A DNA stretch of 64,000 nucleotides from Paracoccaceae bacterium. GTDB lineage: Bacteria > Pseudomonadota > Alphaproteobacteria > Rhodobacterales > Rhodobacteraceae. The stretch covers positions 1 to 64,000 of the forward strand of contig NVUX02000088.1 of the NCBI GenBank assembly GCA_002402045.2. The letters run 5' to 3'. Position 1 is the first letter of the stretch; each line of letters opens with the position of its first letter. Positions 57,388 through 64,000 of the stretch are shown here, in pieces. The position numbers and the translations under genes are program-made. The notes below the pieces were generated by a model, which saw only the letters and a list, made by a program, of their open reading frames with translations, had not been told where the DNA came from and did not search any database.

Positions 57388-59025
57388 TTAACCTCTGATT
57401 TGGGAAATTGTGGCTTTGGGGGTGATGAATTCTGGGTCTACCACCAGCTCGATGAGCGCGCCGGTCGTTGAGGCCGCCGCGCGGGCAAAGGCCGCGGGGA
57501 AGTCAGCTGTTTGGGTTACGGTTTCTGCATGGAAACCATAAGCTTTGGCAATGGCGCAGAAATCCGGATTTTCGATCTTTGTGAAGCTCTGCCGGTTTGG
57601 ATAATCCCGCTCTTGGTGCATCCAAATCGTGCCGTAAACACCGTTATTGACGACAATCACAATGGGCTGCGCACCGGCCTGCATGGCTGTACCGAGTTCC
57701 TGCATGTTCATCTGGAAATCACCGTCGCCAGCAACGCAGACCACCATGCGGTCGGGGTGCTTAACCTTGGCTGCAATAGCGGCGGGCAGGCCATAGCCCA
57801 TAGCGCCGGATTGCGGGGCCAGCAGGCGGGCCTCAGAGCCGTATTTGAAGAACTTGTTATGCCAAATGGCGAAATTCCCCGCACCATTGGTGAGGATCGC
57901 ATTTTCCGGCAATGTGGATTGCAGATGGCTAACAATTGCGCCCATATCGACAGCGGTTTCCCGCACGGGCAATGCCATGCTTTCCTCGTAGGCCGTGCGC
58001 TGGTCTGCCGCCCAACCTTGCCAGCTGCCACGAAGATCAAGCTGCGCCAGCACTTTGCATAGGGCATTTGGTCCGGCATGAATTGGCAGATCGGCTTGGT
58101 AGATTTTGCCCAACTCAAGGTCGCTGGCATGGCTATGGATAAGCCCTTTTCCGATGTGCGGTACGGTGAGGGTCGTATAGCCATCGGTGGTGTTTTCGCC
58201 AAAACGAATGTTGAGAGCGAAAATCAGGTCGGCCTCTTTTAGCGCGGCTTGTAAGGCAGGCGTTTTGCCTAGCCCCGCGTCTCCGATATAGCTTGGCGAG
58301 TGGTTGTTGAGAAGATCCTGAAAGCGAAACGCACTGGCGACGGGCAGGTTGTTTTGCTCTACAAAAGCTTGCAAATCGGCGCGGCCCTCAGTGGTCCAGC
58401 CGCAACCACCTATTAGGAGCAAGGGCTTTTCAGCGCGGGCAAATGCCTTTTTCAGGTCGTAAATGGACTCCGGCGTTGGGGCTGCTTCTGCCAGCTTAAC
58501 TTTTGGCGAAGGCTGGGCCTCGGTGAGGCTCCTCAACATATCCTCAGGGAGTGCAATCACTACCGGCCCGGGGCGGCCCGATTGCGCCACGGTAAAGGCG
58601 CGTGCGATGATTTCGGGGATACGGTCGGCATCATCAATCTCTGTCACCCATTTGGCAATCGGGCCAAAAAATGCGCGGTAATCGACCTCCTGAAAGGCCT
58701 CGCGCCCACGCATATCGCGGCCCACTTGGCCGATGAACAGGATCATCGGAGTGCTGCCCTGCATGGCCGAATGCACGCCAATGCTGGCATTGGTTGCCCC
58801 CGGCCCGCGGGTCACCATGCAAATGCCGGGCTGGCCCGTAAGCTGCCCATGGGCGCAGGCCATAAACGCTGCGCCGCCCTCGTTTCGGTTGCCGATCAGG
58901 CGAATCTCTGGGTGGTCCACCAAGGCATCGAGCACCGCAAGATAGCTCTCGCCCGGCACGCCAAATATTGTTTTTACGCCTTGTTTTGCAAGGCAACTTG
59001 CAAGAATTTGTCCGCCGGATTGCAT
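57388..59025 (-). CDS. ThDP-dependent enzyme, acetolactate-synthase-like
   Basis: 545 residues. N-terminal domain with the conserved glutamate (FGVPGESYLAVLDAL) and GHAQ-like GACAHGQLTGQPGICMVTRGPGATNAS, central domain, and a C-terminal ThDP-binding motif (VCVAGDGDFQMNMQELGTAMQ, VVNNGVYGTIWMHQER). It is of the acetolactate synthase/oxalyl-CoA decarboxylase/benzaldehyde lyase family, but not clearly IlvB. The start at 59025 has a GGGGGAAG site. First gene of a cassette with SDR, FAD oxidase, GNAT and AhpD-like genes, perhaps a catabolic pathway. Confidence 0.88.
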   Translation of the reverse strand: MQSGGQILASCLAKQGVKTIFGVPGESYLAVLDALVDHPEIRLIGNRNEGGAAFMACAHGQLTGQPGICMVTRGPGATNASIGVHSAMQGSTPMILFIGQVGRDMRGREAFQEVDYRAFFGPIAKWVTEIDDADRIPEIIARAFTVAQSGRPGPVVIALPEDMLRSLTEAQPSPKVKLAEAAPTPESIYDLKKAFARAEKPLLLIGGCGWTTEGRADLQAFVEQNNLPVASAFRFQDLLNNHSPSYIGDAGLGKTPALQAALKEADLIFALNIRFGENTTDGYTTLTVPHIGKGLIHSHASDLELGKIYQADLPIHAGPNALCKVLAQLDLRGSWQGWAADQRTAYEESMALPVRETAVDMGAIVSHLQSTLPENAILTNGAGNFAIWHNKFFKYGSEARLLAPQSGAMGYGLPAAIAAKVKHPDRMVVCVAGDGDFQMNMQELGTAMQAGAQPIVIVVNNGVYGTIWMHQERDYPNRQSFTKIENPDFCAIAKAYGFHAETVTQTADFPAAFARAAASTTGALIELVVDPEFITPKATISQIRG

Positions 59026-59108
59026 GCGCTTCCCCCTGATGCTTTGCGCTAAACGATCATAGTTTTGCAGCAAGGGAAAGCAAAATCGCAGCATTTTATT
59101 AAAGGAAT

Positions 59109-59780
59109 TTACGCGGTGTCAAACTGGCCAATGCTCATATGTCGTTTCCGGCCAAACCCCTGGGCGCGGGTCACCGAAAACCCCGCAGCTGCGAGCGTGC
59201 GCCTTACGTGCCCTGCTGCCGTATATGTGGCAAAGCTACCTTTGGGCGCAGTATGCTGCCCCACCGCATGCATCAGGTTTTCTGACCACATTTCAGGGTT
59301 TTTGCTGGGGCTAAACCCGTCAAGAAACCATGCGTTAGCTTTGCCGTGCCACGCAGGCAGGGTGGTGCGGGCGTCTCCGGTGATCAATTCAAAATGGAGG
59401 CTTGGTAGCCTCAGTGTGGTGCAGGGCCACGCAGCCAAAAGCGGCGCGGCCAGCGGGGCTAGTTCTGGCCAGTGGGACAGTGCTTTTTCCATATCCGGAA
59501 GGGCCAGCGGGAAGGCTTCAAAGCTGGTGAAATGCAAAGGCCCTTCGGCATCGCTTTGCTGCCATCCTCGCCATGCCGCTAGCATATTTAGGCCGGTACC
59601 AAAGCCTAGCTCAGCGATGTGAAAGCCCTTTGTAAAACGCGCGGGCAGGTTATTTCCGGTTAAAAATACATGCTGCGATTCGTTCAGTCCGCCTTCGGCT
59701 GAAAAGTAGGGGTCGTCAAATTGGGCGCTGCGCGGGGTGCCATCATCTTGCCATATTAGCGCTGCGGTTCTAGGGTCCAT
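59109..59780 (-). CDS. mnmD: MnmD-type tRNA 5-methylaminomethyl-2-thiouridine methyltransferase
   Basis: About 223 residues with a class I methyltransferase fold: HIAELGFGTGLNMLAAWRGW is the SAM-binding motif, FTSFEAFPLALPDMEKAL and WFLDGFSPSKNPEMWSENLM (DGFSP motif) are MnmC1/MnmD signatures. It modifies tRNA wobble uridine 34. In many bacteria it is fused to an FAD oxidase (MnmC); here that partner may be the divergent gene at 59815. The start is ambiguous: 59780 has AGG directly before it, while an in-frame ATG at 59828 overlaps the divergent gene. Confidence 0.9.
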   Translation of the reverse strand: MDPRTAALIWQDDGTPRSAQFDDPYFSAEGGLNESQHVFLTGNNLPARFTKGFHIAELGFGTGLNMLAAWRGWQQSDAEGPLHFTSFEAFPLALPDMEKALSHWPELAPLAAPLLAAWPCTTLRLPSLHFELITGDARTTLPAWHGKANAWFLDGFSPSKNPEMWSENLMHAVGQHTAPKGSFATYTAAGHVRRTLAAAGFSVTRAQGFGRKRHMSIGQFDTA

Positions 59781-59814
59781 CCTGCATGAATGCGGCCAAA
59801 AAAGGGAAAGCGCA

Positions 59815-60906
59815 ATGGTAAATATCACCGTGATCGGGGCCGGCGTTTATGGGCTTTCCTGCGCGCTGGCCCTGTTGAACGACGGCCACCAAGTGCGTGT
59901 GCTTGAAAAAAGCCGTGTGGGGCAGGGGGCGAGCGGCGGCCTTGTGGGCGCGCTCAGCCCGCATGTGCCGGAAGATTGGAATATTCGAAAGCAGTTTCAG
60001 CTTGGCGCGCTGGTGAGCGCCGAGAAACACTGGGCCGAGGTGGAAGCGCTTTCAAACCTGCCCAGTGGGTATGGCCGCGTGGGGCGGTATATCCCGCTGA
60101 ATGATGCTTATGAGGCTGAGAAGGCCAAAGGCCGATGCGCTGGCGCTGTGCGGCTGTGGCCTAAGGGCTTTGATTGGCGCGTGCTGCCCGATGCGCCGCA
60201 TATTGCACGCGAGGTGGCTCCATATGGCGTAGTGCACGAAACCTTAAGCGCCCGCATTAGCCCGCGCTTGGCCTGCGCGGCATTGGCCGCCGCCGTATTG
60301 AAAAGCGGTGGTGAGGTTATTGAAAACCATCCGGTTGAAACCCTCGAAGGGATTAATGTGATTGCTGCGGGCATTGGCAGCGAGGCTTTGCTGTCGCCTT
60401 TTTTGGGCGAGGGGAAAATCCGCGGCGTTAAAGGGCAATCCGCGCTCTTGAGCGGAGGCCTGCCTGCGGGCAGCCCTGTGATTTATGGCAACGGTGTTTA
60501 TATCATTCCCCATGCTGATGGCCGCGTGGCCGTGGGGGCTACAAGCGAAAACAAGTTTTTAAAGCCGCACAGCACAGATGCGCTTCTGGATGCGGTTTTG
60601 GCAAAAGCGTATGCCATTGTGCCCGCATTAGCAGCGGCCAAGGTGCTTGAGCGCCATGCCGGCCTGCGCCCGCGCGCGCCAAAGCCCGAGGCCATGCTGG
60701 GGCAGCTTGATGCCCATACGTTTGTGGCAACAGGCGGCTTCAAAACCGGCTTGGGCAATGCCCATGTTATAGCCGCCGCGCTTGTGCGCCTTGTGCGGGG
60801 CGAGGACCCGGATATTCCAAAGGACCTTTCCCCCACACACCACCTTACTAAGCGGGTTAAGCAGCCGATGCCTTGGCAAATATCCGCCCGCCCTGAGACG
60901 GGCTGA
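59815..60906 (+). CDS. FAD-dependent oxidoreductase, possibly the MnmC oxidase partner
   Basis: 363 residues of the DAO family: FAD motif VNITVIGAGVYGLSCALALL, KSRVGQGASGGLVGALSPH, C-terminal RHAGLRPRAPKPEAMLGQL and ATGGFKTGLGNAHVIAAALV. DAO enzymes include glycine oxidase and MnmC2. Divergent to mnmD with starts only 34 bases apart, so a role in the same tRNA modification is plausible, but oxidation of a free amine is possible as well. A GGGAAA site precedes the start. Confidence 0.82.
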   Translation: MVNITVIGAGVYGLSCALALLNDGHQVRVLEKSRVGQGASGGLVGALSPHVPEDWNIRKQFQLGALVSAEKHWAEVEALSNLPSGYGRVGRYIPLNDAYEAEKAKGRCAGAVRLWPKGFDWRVLPDAPHIAREVAPYGVVHETLSARISPRLACAALAAAVLKSGGEVIENHPVETLEGINVIAAGIGSEALLSPFLGEGKIRGVKGQSALLSGGLPAGSPVIYGNGVYIIPHADGRVAVGATSENKFLKPHSTDALLDAVLAKAYAIVPALAAAKVLERHAGLRPRAPKPEAMLGQLDAHTFVATGGFKTGLGNAHVIAAALVRLVRGEDPDIPKDLSPTHHLTKRVKQPMPWQISARPETG

Positions 60907-60940
60907 GCGAACGGGGGGCTCGATGCCCCCCTGAGCGAAC
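60903..60940. repeat. Hairpin GGGGGCTCGATGCCCCC flanked by 10-bp direct repeats
   Basis: GGGGGGC (60913-60919), loop TCGAT, GCCCCCC (60925-60931). Direct repeats CTGAGCGAAC (60903-60912 and 60931-60940) flank it. No T-run. The stem-loop core is identical to that of the terminator at 54108-54140. Confidence 0.6.
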
Positions 60941-61014
60941 GCTGCGGCCTGCGCAAATTTATTGGCTTTTCCGCAAACTTCCCCTAGATTGCACAAAAAC
61001 CTCTGGGGCAATCT

Positions 61015-61791
61015 ATGATCAAGCAAATCCATTCACTCATCTCCACGCGCGCCTTCGGCAATTTTATTCTTGTTGTGATTTTGGTAAATGCCGTGGTGCT
61101 CGGCCTACAAACCTCAAAAGAACTGATGGCGCGTACCGGACCGGTGCTCGACCTGATTGACAACATCTGCCTAGGCATTTTCACAATCGAAATCGCCCTG
61201 AAGCTCATTGTGCATCGGCACAGGTTTTTTCTCAGCGGGTGGAACAATTTCGATTTTGTTATCGTTGGCATCTCACTCCTTCCCGGCGCTGGCGGCCTTT
61301 CAGTGCTGCGCGCGATGCGGATTATGCGGGTTCTGCGCGTGGTTTCCGTGGCCCCAAGCCTGCGGCGTGTGGTCGAGGGCTTTATTTCGGCCCTCCCCGG
61401 CATGATGTCTGTTTTTGTCCTGATGGCGCTGATATTTTACATCGCGGGCGTTATGGCTACTAAGCTGTTTGGCGAAGCCTTTCCAGAGTGGTTTGGCACC
61501 CTTGGAGAGAGCCTCTATTCATTATTCCAAATCATGACGCTGGAAAGCTGGTCCATGGGGATCGTCCGGCCGGTAATGGAGGTACAGCCCTATGCTTGGG
61601 TCTTTTTTGTGCCGTTTATTATGATTACCACATTTGCAGTGGTAAATCTCGTGGTTGGCCTGATCGTGACCTCTATGGAGGGGGAGCATGAGGCCGAAGA
61701 CAACAAAGCAACAGACGATTACCGCGATGATGTTATGGCCAAGCTTGATGCGCTTGCGATTAAAGTTGATTCGTTAAGCGCAAAGAAGTAG
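61015..61791 (+). CDS. Voltage-gated Na+ channel homologue (BacNaV), second copy
   Basis: 258 residues. S1-S4 voltage sensor with the S4 arginines RAMRIMRVLRVV, then S5, pore helix FQIMTLESWSMG (selectivity filter at nt 61537-61557), S6 FAVVNLVVGLIVTSM and a C-terminal coiled coil (DVMAKLDALAIKVDSLSAKK). It is a single-gene unit after a long hairpin, likely the usual chromosomal BacNaV of marine Rhodobacterales, which adjusts membrane potential, pH or motility. It is strikingly similar in the pore region to the channel at 28464 inside the T6SS locus. Confidence 0.94.
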   Translation: MIKQIHSLISTRAFGNFILVVILVNAVVLGLQTSKELMARTGPVLDLIDNICLGIFTIEIALKLIVHRHRFFLSGWNNFDFVIVGISLLPGAGGLSVLRAMRIMRVLRVVSVAPSLRRVVEGFISALPGMMSVFVLMALIFYIAGVMATKLFGEAFPEWFGTLGESLYSLFQIMTLESWSMGIVRPVMEVQPYAWVFFVPFIMITTFAVVNLVVGLIVTSMEGEHEAEDNKATDDYRDDVMAKLDALAIKVDSLSAKK

Positions 61792-61806
61792 CGCCGTACC
61801 ACATTA

Positions 61807-61853
61807 GCGGCGCGGCGAGCGCGTGCTTGCCTTAGGGCTTGCATACGCGCCGC
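61807..61853. repeat. GC-rich intergenic palindromic element, copy B
   Basis: GCGGCGCG (61807-61814) and CGCGCCGC (61846-61853), with the same GGCGAG continuation and central GCAT as copy A at 13869-13914. It too lies between convergent genes. Confidence 0.5.
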
Positions 61854-61914
61854 TCTGAAACGCTGTGCGCAATTTCAGCATTTCCTGTGTATTACACGCG
61901 CTAACCCGTGTTCT

Positions 61915-62673
61915 TTAGTGCTTCAGGCGACGGAAGATTTCCGAAGCGCTATAGCCAGCTACCAATGCGACCAACAGCGACAGCAGCCCATAAATCAGGG
62001 GGCTATTACGCGAAAGATCATAGAGCCACACCTCAAGGCCGGCTTTGCGCACCGTAATTCCGACGGTTGTATCTGATACGATGTTTTTGTCGCGGATCAG
62101 GTAAACACGCACATTGTAATCCCCTTCAACCAAGTTGGCGGGCAGCGATATATCGGCCTCAAAAAGGATATCTTCGGTGAGGTTTACAATGCTTTCGCGC
62201 TCCGAATATAGCCCGTCATCTTTACGAATACGAGCAACAGCTTGTGCAAAGGATTCTATATTTTCTTCCGTCGGCCCTTGTGGGCGCACGGCAAAATCTA
62301 GCCCAATGGCATAGTCTCTACGGTCACCTTCATTAAGCATGTCTTCCAGCGGGCGCGTGGTGGCAATAGTGAAAAAGCTTGGGGCTTCATGCACTTCCAC
62401 TGATTCTGTATTCACCCAAATACCCAGCCTTTTCTCTTTTTTCCGCACGGTCACGGTTTCGAGCGGGCCTTCGATAACGATGGCCACATCTATGGGGCCT
62501 GCGCCTTCGGGCAGGGGGGACTCGCGCTTAACCGCGCCAAAAACAAAGATATTGGAGCCAGAATAGGTGGCGGTGATTTCAACCCGGTTTTGGCTCAGAT
62601 CTACCACTACGGTTTCTTGCGCCATCAGGGGCGTGGTGATCAGAGCAAACGCGGTGATAAGAATACGCAGCAT
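61915..62673 (-). CDS. TIGR02186-family alphaproteobacterial membrane protein
   Basis: 252 residues. An N-terminal signal peptide (MLRILITAFALITTPLMA, cleaved before QET), a periplasmic beta-rich domain starting VVVDLSQNRVEITATYSGSNIFVFGAVK, typical of the family, and one C-terminal membrane helix (SPLIYGLLSLLVALVAGYSA). Function unknown; it commonly follows a TauE/SafE-family gene, as here (1-base gap), so it may assist export of a sulfur-containing or organic anion. Start at 62673 chosen by the signal peptide. Confidence 0.9.
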   Translation of the reverse strand: MLRILITAFALITTPLMAQETVVVDLSQNRVEITATYSGSNIFVFGAVKRESPLPEGAGPIDVAIVIEGPLETVTVRKKEKRLGIWVNTESVEVHEAPSFFTIATTRPLEDMLNEGDRRDYAIGLDFAVRPQGPTEENIESFAQAVARIRKDDGLYSERESIVNLTEDILFEADISLPANLVEGDYNVRVYLIRDKNIVSDTTVGITVRKAGLEVWLYDLSRNSPLIYGLLSLLVALVAGYSASEIFRRLKH

Positions 62674-62674
62674 A

Positions 62675-63589
62675 TCAGTGCCCCCCTGTGCCAATAGAAA
62701 ATAGCTCGCTTGGCATCAACAATAGATCAAGCGCGAGCTTACCACACATAATCAGCACCATGCCTGCCAACAAAATCCGCAGCTGCTCCGCCTTGAGCTT
62801 CACTCCGATTCGCGTGCCAATTTGCGCGCCGATCACGCCGCCCAAAATGAGAAGCAACGCCAGAATTGCATCCACCGTGAAGTTTTGCGTGGCGTGGGAA
62901 AGCGTGGTGTAGGCGGTTACGAAAATGATCTGGAATAGCGAGGTGCCAACCACAACCTTGGTCGGCATGCCTAGCATATAAATCATGGCAGGCACCATGA
63001 TAAAGCCACCGCCAACCCCCATGATCGCGGCCAATATACCCACGGCCACACCCACTACAATAGGCGGAATTACCGAAATATATAGCCCGGATGTGCGAAA
63101 CCGTGTTTTGAAAGGCAGGCCATGGATCCAGTTATGCTTCTTTTTCCGTGGTCGGGCGCCGGGCTTGCCAGCGCGGCGAATGGCGTTCAGGCTCTCCACA
63201 AACATCATTCCGCCGACAAGGCCAAGGAAAATCACATAAGACAGCGTTACCAGCAGCTCAACCTGCCCGATGCTCTTGAGGTATTTAAAGATCTGCACGC
63301 CAAGCGTAGCTCCCGCAAGGCCGCCAAGCATCAGAATGAGGCCCATCTTGATATCAACCGTTTTGCGCTTGAAATGCGCTAGCACGCCCGAAAAAGACGA
63401 CGCAACAATTTGGTTGGCCTCTGTGGCCACAGCCACCGCAGGGGGAATCCCGATCATGATAAGAATCGGGGTCATCAAAAAACCGCCGCCAACGCCAAAT
63501 ATGCCCGAAAGCATGCCGACCATGCCGCCAAGGCCCAGTATAACAAACATATTTACCGAGACTTCGGCAATGGGAAGATAAATCTGCAT
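62675..63589 (-). CDS. Sulfite exporter TauE/SafE-family permease
   Basis: 304 residues, eight or so membrane helices in two inverted halves with the family motif SGIFGVGGGFLMTPILIMIGIPPAVAVAT and, in the second half, AIMGVGGGFIMVPAMIYMLGMP. The family exports sulfite or organosulfonates and also other anions. It forms a two-gene operon with the TIGR02186 protein. Start at 63589 is the first ATG of the frame; a GGTGG-type site precedes. Confidence 0.92.
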   Translation of the reverse strand: MQIYLPIAEVSVNMFVILGLGGMVGMLSGIFGVGGGFLMTPILIMIGIPPAVAVATEANQIVASSFSGVLAHFKRKTVDIKMGLILMLGGLAGATLGVQIFKYLKSIGQVELLVTLSYVIFLGLVGGMMFVESLNAIRRAGKPGARPRKKKHNWIHGLPFKTRFRTSGLYISVIPPIVVGVAVGILAAIMGVGGGFIMVPAMIYMLGMPTKVVVGTSLFQIIFVTAYTTLSHATQNFTVDAILALLLILGGVIGAQIGTRIGVKLKAEQLRILLAGMVLIMCGKLALDLLLMPSELFSIGTGGH

Positions 63590-63783
63590 GATTCCACCTG
63601 TTAAAGAGGCTTTCCGTTTACAATATATTTTTTGAATATATCAGCCCAAACCAGTGCGACAAATCGGAACAGCCAAGGCTCCAATGTTGAGTAAACCTAT
63701 GCGGGTTTAAAAACAAGAGAAACCCCTGCATAATGCAAATTGCCAAGGCCACATGGCATTCATGTTTTGAAATCAAAAGGCAC

Positions 63784-63837
63784 TGGCAGGGGCTAAGAGG
63801 CTCGAACTCTTGACCTACGGTTTTGGAGACCGTTTAG
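63784..63837 (-). tRNA. tRNA-Trp(CCA) 3' fragment, probable attachment site
   Basis: The minus strand gives an anticodon stem and loop ACGGT-CTCCAAA-ACCGT (anticodon CCA), a T-arm AAGAG-TTCGAGC-CTCTT, acceptor 3' strand AGCCCCT, discriminator G and encoded CCA (63784-63786). The 5' half is missing: no AGGGGCT acceptor strand or D-arm is found to the right. This is the pattern left by an element that integrated into the 3' part of a tRNA gene; the intact tRNA should lie beyond the right edge of the window. Confidence 0.75.
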
Positions 63838-63909
63838 CCACTATGTATCGAGTTGTTATTAAACCTGTTTTTATTACGTAAACCATTAATGTGTAACATT
63901 ATGTGTAAG

Positions 63910-64000
63910 TTATGCCACTGATTCCACACCGAATGGGATGGTATTTGGCTCTTTGAGCCGAATTGCGGCTGCTACCGCAATCCGCTGACGATTTATTTGT
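63910..64000 (-). CDS. Probable integrase C-terminus (runs off window)
   Basis: Only 29 codons are visible, ending IAVAAAIRLKEP...GVESVA then a stop at 63910-63912. The piece is too short for motif assignment; position next to a truncated tRNA suggests the tyrosine integrase of the element that enters from the right. The assignment is from context alone. Confidence 0.35.
   Translation of the reverse strand, partial: QINRQRIAVAAAIRLKEPNTIPFGVESVA

Overview
The window reads as a chromosomal stretch of a Rhodobacterales (Roseobacter-like, probably marine) alphaproteobacterium. This rests on a MipZ division ATPase, a TIGR02186-type alphaproteobacterial membrane protein, two bacterial voltage-gated Na+ channel homologues of the NavMs/NavSp kind, HspQ, the rplS-rpmE pair, and a T6SS that lacks TssJ. 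The affiliation is inferred from protein families; no 16S rRNA gene is present.

Left edge (1-8.7 kb): a decaying mobile element. It holds the end of an IS3-type IS, ArdA antirestriction, a plasmid-type ParB, a ParDE toxin-antitoxin with a frameshifted toxin, a small serine recombinase preceded by a 26-bp invertase-like crossover site, unassigned accessory ORFs, a possible small RNA, and a frameshifted large serine recombinase whose reading frame runs into a tRNA-Ser(GCT) gene. From 8.7 to 14.7 kb there is core-like DNA: a ParB-like-fold protein, rplS-rpmE, an ICMT-like membrane protein, a PuuB-like oxidase, mipZ, and a membrane-anchored M15 peptidase divergent from the T6SS operon.

Centre (15.0-46.2 kb): one long plus-strand T6SS locus: tssA-tssB-tssC-hcp-tagJ-tssE-tssF-tssG-clpV, five accessory genes, vgrG, a DUF6931-like gene, PAAR, tagH, tssK, tssL, tssM, tagF, pppA. 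The five accessory genes (26.26-33.98 kb) are the most unusual part. They encode a coiled-coil protein with a Gly-rich hydrophobic hairpin, a second coiled-coil protein, a complete six-helix voltage-gated Na+-channel homologue, a 1470-residue sheath fusion (TssB, then about 34 acidic repeats, a second TssB-like domain and a C-terminally shortened TssC), and a small acidic protein. TssG carries a roughly 195-residue acidic/proline-rich insertion. TssL has an extended N-terminus and an OmpA-like C-terminus. PppA phosphatase and the FHA protein are present, but no PpkA kinase and no TssJ lie in the window.

Right part (46.2-63.6 kb): housekeeping and metabolism. It contains a kdsD-kdsB-kdsA KDO operon, gamma-glutamyltransferase, hspQ, an AEC transporter, a lytic-transglycosylase lipoprotein, znuCB, a four-gene minus-strand cassette (ThDP enzyme, uronate-dehydrogenase-like SDR, FAD oxidase, GNAT) with an AhpD-like peroxidase-related protein, divergent mnmD and a DAO-family oxidase, the second Na+ channel, a TIGR02186 protein and a TauE/SafE exporter. 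At the right edge a tRNA-Trp(CCA) 3' fragment sits beside what looks like an integrase C-terminus, so another integrated element probably starts there. The window is therefore core chromosome with a T6SS locus between two integration scars.
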